Shown: in pieces, positions 45,394-54,001 of the stretch
Numbering within the stretch: the stretch's first letter is position 1
How the letters are laid out: each line of letters starts with the position of its first letter
NCBI GenBank assembly: GCA_963705325.1
Contig: OY970069.1
Location: forward strand, 2,480,001 to 2,544,000
Length of the DNA stretch: 64,000 nt
DNA from: DATARH01 sp963705325
GTDB lineage: Bacteria; Pseudomonadota; Alphaproteobacteria; ATCC43930; CGMCC-115725
Direction of reading: 5' to 3'
Translations under genes and position numbers: made by a program
Notes under the pieces: model-generated
Seen by the model: the letters and a program-made list of their open reading frames with translations, nothing else
What the model was told of the DNA's origin: nothing
Databases searched by the model: none

Positions 45394-45799
45394 GGATGTG
45401 GCTCCTTAGGGCTCCTCAAAGCGCCGGGCGAGGAAGCGGCGCAGTATCCCGGCAAGCGCGTGGCTCCCGTCGGTCCAGCTGCCGCTATCCGCTCCGGCGG
45501 CGCGGCGATGTCGATTACCTGATGATGCAGCCGATGGCCGCCGCTGACGATGAACGGCAATGTTTCCTCCCAGCGTCCGCCCTTGGGCTGCCCTTAGGGA
45601 TATCAAAGGCCGCCGGCAGGCCGGAAGTCGAATTCTATTCTTATCTAATCGATAGCTTGACCGATGGGCGCGGTAATTCGGGGGCAAGGACAATTGGCCG
45701 ATGTCGCCGCTGCTACGAATGTTCGCTTCCGGAAAGCGTCATCCAATGCGGCCAGTCGCGTAGTGTGCGGAAACAATGTCTCGCTGGCAGGAGGCGATC
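45394..45799. other. Intergenic region between divergent genes
   Basis: About 405 bases between the amidohydrolase and HbpS/GlcG-like genes. It should hold both promoters. AT-rich sequence lies near 45625-45665. A minus-strand frame at 45406-45693 is arginine-rich with no ribosome binding site and was not called. Confidence 0.3.
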
Positions 45800-46225
45800 A
45801 TGGCAAGCAAATTGGGGCTCGACGAGGCGCGTGCGGTCGTCGAGGCGGTGTTGAACGCTGCGGCGGCGCGCGATCTGCGCTTTGCTGCCGCCGTCGTCGA
45901 TGGCGGCGGTGAACTGGTCTATTTCGCCCGCATGGATGGAGCGAGCCCACTCAACGCGCGCATGGCCATCAACAAGGCCTATACCGCGACAAAGTGGCGG
46001 CAGAACACCAAGGCGATCAAGGACCGGCTGTTCGACATGGGGCTGGGCGACGACCGACGCGACATCGCCTGGTTCGGAGACTCTCGCTATACCGCCGTGT
46101 GGGGCGGCATCCTGCTGGTTGACGCGGATGGCGAGGTCCTGGGCGCCGTCGGCGAAAGCGGCGGCACGCCGGCCCAGGACGAGGAGCTCGGCCAGATCGG
46201 CGCGCAAGCTTTCGCTGCCTTCTGA
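45800..46225 (+). CDS. GlcG/HbpS-family heme-binding-like protein
   Basis: A 141-residue protein, MASKLGLDEARAVVEAVLNA, then FAAAVVDGGGELVYFARMDG and GGILLVDADGEVLGAVGESG, which is the complete GlcG/HbpS (DUF336) pattern. The family binds heme or cobalamin or assists diol and glycolate enzymes; the role is not known here. AGGAGGCG lies 5 bases upstream. It is convergent with the multi-rhodanese gene. Confidence 0.88.
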   Translation: MASKLGLDEARAVVEAVLNAAAARDLRFAAAVVDGGGELVYFARMDGASPLNARMAINKAYTATKWRQNTKAIKDRLFDMGLGDDRRDIAWFGDSRYTAVWGGILLVDADGEVLGAVGESGGTPAQDEELGQIGAQAFAAF

Positions 46226-46258
46226 CCGCGGCGACCGCGGCATCCTCGGGTCGCCGGC

Positions 46259-47864
46259 TCAGGCCGTGACCACCCGGAAGCGCTGGTCGTCGTCGGTGCC
46301 CATCTGGTTGACGAGGTCAATTTCCCAAGCGAGGTATTCGCGCATCGCCTCCTCGCGGCCTTGGCCGCGTTCGCGAGCCGAAAGCACGACGTCTTCCGGC
46401 TCGCTCGCCATGTGGGTCTGGCCGGTCTCGAGCGGCAGGCCGGCGGCCGTCCAGCCCTGCGTGCCACCTGCCAGCACCATCACGGGGGGCCGGTGCGCGT
46501 CCCATAAGATCCGCGGCGGCCAGTTGCGCGAGGGCGCCGTCCGGCGACGTCAGCACGATCGCCTCGGCCGTCGGAAGCTTTGCGAGCGCGCCAGGGAGCT
46601 GCGAGCGGATCGCAAACCAGGCGCCGGGGATGTGGCCTTGTGCGTAGCGGCGGCTGGTATCGGGATCGACGACAATAACCCCGCCGACGGCCAGCCGGGC
46701 CTGCAGTTCGGTCGGCTGGATGGTATCGGCCATGACGTCATCGAGCCCGAGCACGTGCGGCTTGTGCGGTCCGGCGATCCAGTCGCCGTCCGTTGGCGTG
46801 GCGATGAGCACCGCCACGTCGTCCCAACCCATCTGCTTCAGCCACGAAGCGGTCATCGTCGCCCGCACGCCGTTGTCGTCGACCAGGATGACGCGGGCGT
46901 TCCAGGTGGCGATGTGCGCATCGGTCTCCTGCACGAGCTGGCCGCCGGGCGCCAAGCACGCTCCGGCGAGATGTCCTGCCTCGTACTCCTCCGGGGTCCT
47001 GACATCGAGCACATAGAGGGTGCGGCGGTCGGCTTCGGCTCGCGACGCGGCAAGGGCGGTCTTGTCGATGCGGCGAATATCGGAGCGCGCGGCAACCCGT
47101 GCCGCCGCCTCGGATGCAACCTGTCGCCCGTCATCGGAAACCGCGGGTGGCCGCCGTGTCGCGCCGTTGACGACCTCGTAGCCAGCGAGATGCCAGGCCA
47201 TGGTGCCGTCCTTCAGCGACATGATCTTGTTCGGAAACCCGGCATTGCGCAGCGACTGGGCGCCGATGATGCTGCGCGTACGACCGCCGCAATTGACGAT
47301 CACCGTCGTGTCCGGCGACGGGACCAGGTCCTTGAAGCGGTAGACGAGTTCCGCGCCCGGGACGCTGATCGCGGTTTGAATGCTGTTGTTGTGATACTCC
47401 TCGTACGAGCGGCTGTCGAAGATGGCGATGTCGGCGCCGCCATCGATCAGCGACTTCAGCTCCGGCGCCGAGAGGTACGGCGTGCTGGCCTCGTGCTCGG
47501 CGACCTCCGCGAACGCCTTGCTTGGTACGTGGACGCCGCTGTAGATGCGATAGCCGGCCGCTTCCCAGGCACCGATACCGCCGTCCAACACAGCCACATC
47601 CCGATAACCCAGAGCGCCCATCCGCTCGGCGGCGCGAAGCGCCGAACCGTCGCCGTCGTCGCTCCACACGACACGCGCCGCCCTGCGCGGCACCAGATCG
47701 TGGACAAGCAATTCGAGGCGGCTCACCGGCACTCACGACGCCATCAGCAGATGGCGGCGGGCAAAGACGCCTTCCTGGCGCGCGTCCAACAGCGCGACCT
47801 CACCACCGTCATGGAGTTGCCGCTTTAGCTCACGCGCGTCGACATGCTTGACCTGCTTGTTCAT
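46259..47864 (-). pseudogene. Four-domain rhodanese-type sulfurtransferase gene with two lesions
   Basis: The start at 47864 (MNKQVKHVDARELKRQL) opens a first rhodanese domain that meets an in-frame TGA at 47733-47735 after LLMAS. The same frame continues at once as VPVSRLELLVHDLVPRR, through domains 2-4 (FDSRSYEEYHNN, LDVRTPEEYEAGHLAGACLA, VDPDTSRRYAQGHIPGAW). Near 46487-46492 a run of six C shifts the frame: with five C the protein continues VMVLAGGTQGWTAAGLPLET to a natural end at 46259. Uninterrupted it would be about 535 residues, a thiosulfate or persulfide sulfurtransferase. The lesions may be real or base errors. Its place beside sulfur-oxidation genes fits. Confidence 0.7.
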
Positions 47865-48036
47865 CGCCGGCTCCTCGAGTTTTTCTCGCGGCATCATTCC
47901 CGCGTGCGGCGACGGCCTCAACCCTCTTCACGGATCGGTTCGTAGCTTAGCGTTGCCCACTGAGGGGTCACGGCTTTTCGCGGCGAGCGTACGCTGCTAG
48001 GCTCGCGCCTGACCAATCGGAACCAGAGACATCGCC

Positions 48037-48876
48037 ATGGAAATCCGGCCGCTTACCGACCTGATCGGCGCCGAGATCACCGAGGTCGACCTCGGCGAGC
48101 CGCTCGACGCGGAAACCCGCTCGCGTCTCTACCGGTGTTTCGCCGACTTTGCCGTACTGGTCTTCCCCGGCCAGGAGTTCGATCCGCCGCGCTTCGCCGC
48201 CGCGGCGCAGCTGTTTGGCAAGATCCTCCCCGAGCAGTTCAGCAATTATCGTCTGCCGGAATATCCGCTGGTCAGCTCGCTGTCCAACCGCGACCTCGAG
48301 CAGGGTGGCGCGCGCCGTGCGGTGCGCGGCGAGGATTTCCACACCGACCACTCCAACTATGCAGCGCCGCCGAAAGCCACGGTGCTGTACGGCATCGTCA
48401 TTCCGGAGAGCGGCGGCGACACCGAGTTTGCCTCGGTGCAGGCCGCTTATGACGACCTGCCCGAGCCGACAAAGCGCCGGATCGCCGGGTTGAATGCGGT
48501 GCACGCCTATCGCGGCGCGCGGTTCGACCGCAAGATCACGCAGCTGACGCCCGAGCTGCTCGCGGCGACCCCGTCAGCGGCACACCCAGTCGCCCGGCGC
48601 AATCCGGACAATGCCCGGATCGGCCTTTATCTCAGCCCCAACCGCGTCACCGGCATCGTGGGCGTGGACGACGACGAGGCGTTCGACCTGCTCGCCGAGC
48701 TGTTCGCCCACGCGACGCAGCGCAAGTACGTCTACCGCCATAAATGGCGCAAGGGCGACATGGTGATCTGGGACAACCGAAGCGTGCTGCACCAGGCAAC
48801 CAGCGACTACGACATGACCGAATACCGCTATCTCTACCGCGTGCTGCTGGAGGGAGAGCAGCCGATCGCCGCGTGA
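48037..48876 (+). CDS. TauD/TfdA-family dioxygenase
   Basis: A 279-residue protein, MEIRPLTDLIGAEITEVDLG, with the triad in FHTDHSNY and NRSVLHQATSDY. The Arg-rich C-terminus MTEYRYLYRVLLEGE resembles the alkylsulfatase and 2,4-D dioxygenase branch. A weak GAGA lies before the ATG. It is divergent from the rhodanese gene and convergent, with 4 bases between stops, to the acyl-CoA-dehydrogenase-family gene. Of the three TauD-type proteins in the window it is the one placed among sulfur genes, so an organosulfur substrate is a reasonable inference. Confidence 0.9.
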   Translation: MEIRPLTDLIGAEITEVDLGEPLDAETRSRLYRCFADFAVLVFPGQEFDPPRFAAAAQLFGKILPEQFSNYRLPEYPLVSSLSNRDLEQGGARRAVRGEDFHTDHSNYAAPPKATVLYGIVIPESGGDTEFASVQAAYDDLPEPTKRRIAGLNAVHAYRGARFDRKITQLTPELLAATPSAAHPVARRNPDNARIGLYLSPNRVTGIVGVDDDEAFDLLAELFAHATQRKYVYRHKWRKGDMVIWDNRSVLHQATSDYDMTEYRYLYRVLLEGEQPIAA

Positions 48877-48880
48877 GCGC

Positions 48881-50080
48881 CTACTCCGGGCGCTCCACGA
48901 GGTACCCATCGCGGGTCTGCGGAAGCCGGCGACCGAGCAGCCGCGAGGCGACGACGGTGCGCAGGATTTGCGCGGTGCCGCCGCCGATGGTGAACATGCG
49001 TGCGTCCCGCACCATGCGTTCGAGCGGCCGGTTACGCGAGTAACCGGCCGCACCGAATAACTGCAGCGCGTCGTTGGTCACCTTGATCGCCATCTCGGAG
49101 GTGAAGATTTTGGCCTGCGCCGCCTCTGTCGCGTCCGGGAAGCCATCGCCGGCACCCGCCGCGGCCTTGTAAATCAGCGCCTGGGAGGCGGCGATCTGGG
49201 TCGCCATATCGGCGAGCATCCATTGCACGCCCTGAAATTCGCAGATCGGTCGGCCGAATTGGTTGCGCTCCTTGGAGTAGGCCAGCCCGAGCTCGTAGGC
49301 GCCCTCGGCGAGGCCGAGCGCCACGGTCGCGGCGCCGATGCGCTGGCCGTTATAGGCATTCATCAGATCGGCGAAGCCCTTGCGCAAACCGCGCGGAGGA
49401 AGCACCAAGGCGTCAGCCGTCAGCTCCATGTCCTCGAAAATGATCTCGGCTTCGGGGATGCCGCGCAGTCCCATTGCCGGCTCGCGCTTGCCGATCTTGA
49501 GGCCCTTTGTCTCGTCGCGGATCGCAATGAAGCCGCCGATCCCTTCTTCGTTGCCGCTCTCATCAAACACCCGGGCAAAGACCAAGTGCAGTCGCGATAC
49601 ACCGCCGCCGGTGATCCAGTGCTTCTTTCCGTTGAGGACAAAGCCGTTGCCGCGCCGGTCGGCTCGCGTCGTCATCTCGCTCGCGGCGCTGCCGGCGCCG
49701 GGCTCGGTGATGCAGATCGCCGGCTTGTCGCCTGAGAGAACGAGATCGGCGGCGAGCCGCTTTTGTGCCTCGCTGCCGTATTTCATGATCGCACCGATCG
49801 CGCCCATATTCGCCTCGACGGCGATGCGTCCGGTGATGCCGCAGCATTTCGCCATCTCTTCGATCACCAGCACCGCGTCGAGATAGCTGGCGCCCTTACC
49901 GCCATAGGCGGCAGGGATCGTCATCCCGAAATAGCCGGCTTCCTTCAGCAGCGCGACATTGTCCCAGGGGTATTCTTCGCTGCGGTCGATCTCGGCCGCG
50001 CGTTCCGCGATCGGCCCGCGCGCGAGCTCTCGCGCCTTTGCCTGCACCGCTCGCTGCGTTGCTGTAAGGTCGTACTGCAT
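48881..50080 (-). CDS. Acyl-CoA dehydrogenase-family protein, probable sulfinyl-CoA desulfinase type
   Basis: A 399-residue flavoprotein of the acyl-CoA dehydrogenase fold; CACCGGAGG precedes the ATG at 50080. FAD and CoA motifs are present: CITEPGAGSAASEMTT, KKHWITGGG and RNQFGRPICEFQGVQW. The usual catalytic Glu is absent at both known places: the C-terminal motif is FTIGGGTAQI instead of YEGT, and the helix position of isovaleryl-type enzymes holds Gln246 (NAYNGQRIG). Arg85 lies in CGITGRIAVEA. From memory, the 3-sulfinopropionyl-CoA desulfinase of Advenella also lacks the Glu and uses an Arg near 84 and Gln246. That enzyme yields propionyl-CoA and sulfite without redox change. The divergent neighbours include a sulfite dehydrogenase. 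Confidence 0.85.
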   Translation of the reverse strand: MQYDLTATQRAVQAKARELARGPIAERAAEIDRSEEYPWDNVALLKEAGYFGMTIPAAYGGKGASYLDAVLVIEEMAKCCGITGRIAVEANMGAIGAIMKYGSEAQKRLAADLVLSGDKPAICITEPGAGSAASEMTTRADRRGNGFVLNGKKHWITGGGVSRLHLVFARVFDESGNEEGIGGFIAIRDETKGLKIGKREPAMGLRGIPEAEIIFEDMELTADALVLPPRGLRKGFADLMNAYNGQRIGAATVALGLAEGAYELGLAYSKERNQFGRPICEFQGVQWMLADMATQIAASQALIYKAAAGAGDGFPDATEAAQAKIFTSEMAIKVTNDALQLFGAAGYSRNRPLERMVRDARMFTIGGGTAQILRTVVASRLLGRRLPQTRDGYLVERPE

Positions 50081-50149
50081 GCTGCCTCCGGTGAACGTCG
50101 GAGAGTATGGGAGCGGCACTGACGAAGTGGCAAGGCAAGCGGAGGATCC

Positions 50150-51544
50150 ATGATCGTCGAAGACGGACACGGCAATCCGGTAACCGCCTCTGCTCGCGAA
50201 GCTGTCACGCTACTCGACGAGACCATCAACGCCTATCTCGGCTTCCGAAAGGACACCGGCGACCGCCTCAAGGCGGCCCTCGCGGCCGATCCCGAGTATG
50301 CGATGGCGCACTGCTTGCGCGGCTATTTTATGATGTTGTTCGGCCAGCGCGCCATGGTTCCTCGCGCCCAACGCTCGCTGGAAGCGGCCGAAAAGGCCAG
50401 TCGAATAGCTGGCGTCACACCACGCGAAGCGGCGCATATCGCAGCGCTCGGCGCCTGGGTCGCCGGGGATTTCGTTGGTGCCACGGCGCGCTGGGAGGCA
50501 ATCCTCACCGAGCACCCGCATGACGTGCTGGCCCTCAAGCTTGCGCAATATGGATGCTTTTACGCTGGCGAGAGCAAACGGATGCGCGATGTTGTCGCGC
50601 GCGCTCTGCCGGTGTGGCACGCCGGGATGCCCGGTTACGGCTTCGTCCTCGGTTGCCATGCCTTCGGCCTCGAGGAAGCCGGCGAGTACGAAGCTGCCGA
50701 GCGTACGGGTCGACAGGCGATCGAGCTTAATGAGGCGGACATCTGGGCTGCGCACGCGGTGCAGCATGTCTTCGAGATGACTGGTCGGCCGCGCGATGGT
50801 GTGGCCTGGACCGAGCGTCTCGAAACGAATTGGGGGGACTGCAACAACTTCGCCTATCACGCGCTGTGGCATCGCTGCCTGTTCCAGTTGGAGCTCGGCG
50901 CGCATGACCGCGTGCTCGAACTCTATGACCGCCAGGTGCGTCCGGAGCCGACCGACGACCTGCTTGACATCTCGAACGCTGTTTCGCTGCTTTGGCGGCT
51001 GGAACAGGCGGGCGTCAATGTCGGCGATCGCTGGCGGGAGCTAGCTGAGCGGTCGCACGGGCATATCGACGACCACCTGCTCACATTCGGCGACGTGCAC
51101 TATCTGCTTGCCCTAGCCGCTGCGGGGCGTACCGACGACGCATCGCGCTTCGTCGAGAGCCTGTCGCGTTACGCGGCGCAAAGTGCAGAGAGCGAGGCGG
51201 CGGTAGCCGGCAATCCCGGGCTGGCATTGGCGCGAGCGATTCTCTCGTCGCGGCGTGGTGATCACGACGAAGCATTCCGCGAGCTATCGGCAACACGGGA
51301 AACGATATGGCGGATCGGCGGCAGCCATGCACAGCGCGACCTCTTCAACGAGATGCTGATAGACGCCGCGTTGCGCGCCGGCAAACTCGGCGAGGCTGAA
51401 AACCTCCTCGATGAGCGGCTAAAGCACCGGCCCCGCGATATCTGGGGCTGGCAGCACCTCGCGCGAGCGCTCGGCCGGGTCGGTGATCATACAGGAGAAG
51501 CGGCTGCGCGCGACAGAGCCAGTGCCCTTATGGCACAAACGTGA
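50150..51544 (+). CDS. TTC38-like tetratricopeptide-repeat protein
   Basis: A 464-residue soluble helical protein. Repeats of about 34-45 residues are seen throughout (for example LKAALAADPEYAMAHCLRGY, and EAGEYEAAERTGRQAIELNE with IWAAHAVQHVFEM, and RDLFNEMLIDAALRAGKLGE). The order matches the tetratricopeptide repeat 38 family, whose function is unknown. GGAGGATCC directly precedes the ATG. It is divergent from the desulfinase-like gene, with 69 bases between, and 240 bases ahead of sorA on the same strand, so it sits inside the sulfur block. Confidence 0.85.
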   Translation: MIVEDGHGNPVTASAREAVTLLDETINAYLGFRKDTGDRLKAALAADPEYAMAHCLRGYFMMLFGQRAMVPRAQRSLEAAEKASRIAGVTPREAAHIAALGAWVAGDFVGATARWEAILTEHPHDVLALKLAQYGCFYAGESKRMRDVVARALPVWHAGMPGYGFVLGCHAFGLEEAGEYEAAERTGRQAIELNEADIWAAHAVQHVFEMTGRPRDGVAWTERLETNWGDCNNFAYHALWHRCLFQLELGAHDRVLELYDRQVRPEPTDDLLDISNAVSLLWRLEQAGVNVGDRWRELAERSHGHIDDHLLTFGDVHYLLALAAAGRTDDASRFVESLSRYAAQSAESEAAVAGNPGLALARAILSSRRGDHDEAFRELSATRETIWRIGGSHAQRDLFNEMLIDAALRAGKLGEAENLLDERLKHRPRDIWGWQHLARALGRVGDHTGEAAARDRASALMAQT

Positions 51545-51785
51545 GGCGGGATGGGAGTTTTGGTATGTTTGTGATGTTAGAGCTTTTAAAATTTACAATC
51601 TGAAGCAGGATGAATTTCTGAATCCACGTATTTTTACAAATCAATCATTTTCAAATTCCAGGGCCATTCTACGGCGGCGGGTTCTCTAAATAGCATATTA
51701 ACTTGCGGCTGACGCCGGATATTATGACAGCAGGACGCCTCCGCAAGGAGGGGTAAGACTTCATACCGGGATAGGAAGATAGCCA

Positions 51786-53030
51786 ATGTCAGGAGTGAAC
51801 CGGCGACAGCTCTTGCGGGGCGCGGGCATTGGCGCGGCGGCGCTCGCCGGGTCGGGCGCGCTGTCGCGGCTCACATTGGCCGCGCAGAAGCCCGCGCTGG
51901 TGCCGGGCCTACCGGGCGGGGTCTACGACACGGCGATCCTCGACGCCCTGCCCGGCAAGAAGCCTTTAATCAAGCTCAGCTACCGGCCGCCCAACTACGA
52001 GACGCCGGTGGCGTATTTCAAGGACGCCATCACCCCCAATGACGCCTTCTTCGTGCGCTATCACCTAGCGGGCATCCCGGACGAGATCAATTCGAAGGCT
52101 TGGCGGCTGAAGATCGGCGGCGAAGGCGCGACGACCCCGTTCGAGCTGACGCTCCAGGAACTGCAATCGGGGTTCGAGCAGGTCGAGATCACCGCTGTGT
52201 GCCAGTGCTCCGGCAATCGCCGTGGCTTGTCGACGCCGCACGTCGCCGGGGTCGAATGGGGCGTCGGCGCAATGGGCAATGCGGTGTGGCGCGGCGTTCG
52301 CCTCAAGGACGTGCTGGCAAAGGCCGGATTGCGCAAGGAGGCGGTCGAACTGGTGCTGAATGGCGCTGACGGGCCGGTGCTCGACAAGACCCCAGACTTC
52401 GTCAAGAGCATCCCGGTATCGAAGGGGCTCGACGAGAATACGATCATTGCCCATCAGATGAACGGGCAGGCGCTGCCGCACTTTAACGGCTTTCCGGCTC
52501 GGCTGATCGTGCCAGGCTGGACCGCGACCTATTGGATGAAGCACATCGTCACGATCGATGCTGTGACCAAACCGTTCGACGGGTTCTGGGTCAAGGGCGC
52601 CTACCGGATACCGACCGGCAAGTTCCCGATCGTGCAGCATTTCGAGACACAAGTGACGGCAGTGAACGAGCCGATCACCGAAATTGTGGTGAACTCGCTG
52701 ATCGCTTCCCCTGCCGAAGGGCAGCAGGTTCGCGTCAATCAGCCGGTCGAGATCGCCGGCGTCGCCTGGGACGGCGGCTACGGCATCCGACGCGTCGAGG
52801 TGTCGGTCGATAACGGCAAGGCTTGGCAAGAGGCGGTGCTCGGCGCCGACCTTGGGCGCTTCGCGTTCCGCGCCTGGAGCTTCCGCTTCACGCCGCCCAG
52901 CGCCGGCACGCATACGGTCGTCGCCCGGGCGAGCAACGCGATCGGCCAGACGCAGGCGGAGAGCCTGATTTTCAACCCGGCGGGTTATCACAACAACGTC
53001 CCGCTGCCGCTCACGATCACGGCGGCTTAG
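51786..53030 (+). CDS. sorA: Sulfite dehydrogenase, molybdopterin subunit (SorA/sulfite oxidase family)
   Basis: A 414-residue periplasmic enzyme with a twin-arginine signal (NRRQLLRGAG, cleaved near residue 33). The molybdenum ligand is Cys141 in QCSGNRRG, followed by GAMGNAVWRGVRLKDVL, and the dimerisation domain covers the last 120 residues (NPAGYHNNVP at the end). It oxidises sulfite to sulfate and passes electrons to a c-type cytochrome encoded 13 bases downstream. That pairing is the SorAB arrangement known from Starkeya. GGAAGA precedes the ATG. The upstream 240 bases are AT-rich with a CCTCC/GGAGG hairpin at 51738-51751. Confidence 0.93.
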   Translation: MSGVNRRQLLRGAGIGAAALAGSGALSRLTLAAQKPALVPGLPGGVYDTAILDALPGKKPLIKLSYRPPNYETPVAYFKDAITPNDAFFVRYHLAGIPDEINSKAWRLKIGGEGATTPFELTLQELQSGFEQVEITAVCQCSGNRRGLSTPHVAGVEWGVGAMGNAVWRGVRLKDVLAKAGLRKEAVELVLNGADGPVLDKTPDFVKSIPVSKGLDENTIIAHQMNGQALPHFNGFPARLIVPGWTATYWMKHIVTIDAVTKPFDGFWVKGAYRIPTGKFPIVQHFETQVTAVNEPITEIVVNSLIASPAEGQQVRVNQPVEIAGVAWDGGYGIRRVEVSVDNGKAWQEAVLGADLGRFAFRAWSFRFTPPSAGTHTVVARASNAIGQTQAESLIFNPAGYHNNVPLPLTITAA

Positions 53031-53042
53031 GGGAGGCTTGCG

Positions 53043-53333
53043 ATGAAACTCACTTTTCTCGCGCTCGCTCTCGTCTGTGGCGTCGCTTCGATCGCGCTTG
53101 CCGATGAGCAGCCGGTGCCGCTCAAGAATGCCCCAGGCCATGAGGCCGTCGAGAACAACTGCGCCGCGTGTCATAGCCTCGACTATCCACGGACAAATTC
53201 GAGCTTTCTTGACGGCAAGGGGTGGCGGGCCGAGGTCGACAAGATGATCAAGGTGTACGGTGCCGACATCGCGCCGCAAGACGCTGCTGCGATCGTCGAT
53301 TACTTGACCAAGAACTACGGCACCGGTAGCTGA
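53043..53333 (+). CDS. sorB: Small periplasmic c-type cytochrome (SorB-like)
   Basis: A 96-residue protein with a signal peptide (about 1-20, ending IALA) and one heme site Cys40-Ala-Ala-Cys43-His44. The sixth ligand is probably Met68 in VDKMIKVYG, and the end VDYLTKNYG is typical of class I cytochromes. GGAGG lies 6 bases before the ATG. The 13-base gap to sorA shows co-transcription, so it should accept electrons from SorA and hand them to a terminal oxidase. Confidence 0.92.
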   Translation: MKLTFLALALVCGVASIALADEQPVPLKNAPGHEAVENNCAACHSLDYPRTNSSFLDGKGWRAEVDKMIKVYGADIAPQDAAAIVDYLTKNYGTGS

Positions 53334-53383
53334 CCCGATCGCCGTCATGGCGCTTATCGAGATTCCTGATCTTGGAGGGTCCT

Positions 53384-53929
53384 GTGTTTGTTATCGATCG
53401 CTTCATCGAGGATTGCCGCGCCGCCGTGCGCGAGGATCCAAGCCATAAGGCGGCCCGCGAGGTTCTGGCGCGAGCCAACTCAGACCCGGCCGCGATCTTG
53501 GCAGCGCTCGGCGAGCCGACGCGGGCCGGAGTCACCCCGCTGTACAAGTCGGACACCTTGACGGTTCTCAACGTCGTCTGGGGCAAGAAGATGACGATCA
53601 TGCCCCATGACCACCGTATGTGGGCCGTGATCGGCGTTTACACCGGCCGAGAGGACAATATCTTCTGGCGACGCGTTGCGGGCGATCCGCGCGGGCTGGT
53701 TGAGGCGGCCGGTGCCAAATCGTTGGGCGAAGGCTGCGCCGAGCCGTTGGGCCGCGACGTGATCCATTCAGTGACGAACCCACTCGGCCGCCTGACCGCG
53801 GCTATTCATGTCTATGGCGGCGATTTCTACGGTGCCAAGCGCAGCGATTGGGACCCGGAAAACCTGCTCGAGCGCGACTACGATTTTGCGCTGCACCGCC
53901 GCATGTTCGAGGAAGCCAATGCGGCTTGA
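53384..53929 (+). CDS. Cysteine-dioxygenase-like cupin (thiol dioxygenase candidate)
   Basis: A 181-residue protein from the GTG at 53384, chosen because GGAGGG lies 4 bases upstream. The double-stranded beta-helix motifs are PHDHRMWAVIGVYTGREDN (two His of the metal site) and IHSVTNPLGRLTAAIHVYGG (third His). This three-His arrangement is that of cysteine dioxygenase-like enzymes, which oxidise thiols to sulfinates with iron. The protein is shorter than classical Cdo or 3-mercaptopropionate dioxygenase, and its substrate is unknown. It follows sorAB on the same strand, 50 bases later, which supports a thiol substrate. Confidence 0.82.
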   Translation: MFVIDRFIEDCRAAVREDPSHKAAREVLARANSDPAAILAALGEPTRAGVTPLYKSDTLTVLNVVWGKKMTIMPHDHRMWAVIGVYTGREDNIFWRRVAGDPRGLVEAAGAKSLGEGCAEPLGRDVIHSVTNPLGRLTAAIHVYGGDFYGAKRSDWDPENLLERDYDFALHRRMFEEANAA

Positions 53930-54001
53930 TAGTTCTCGATAATCGACAGTTATCGATAATCGACTGGGGCCAGATCAGGCGTGCAGCGGCGAGGCGACAT
54001 C

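Noticed and set aside
45406..45693. 95-residue minus-strand frame upstream of the amidohydrolase
   Set aside because: Arg/Ser-rich shadow-like translation with no start signal.
47733..47735. TGA in the rhodanese gene as a selenocysteine codon
   Set aside because: The position is not an active-site cysteine, no SECIS-like hairpin is evident directly after it, and the gene has a second lesion. A nonsense change or base error is simpler.
45882..47828. 648-residue plus-strand frame across the GlcG-like and rhodanese genes
   Set aside because: It crosses two genes in a shadow frame and its translation is Arg/Asp-rich without domains.
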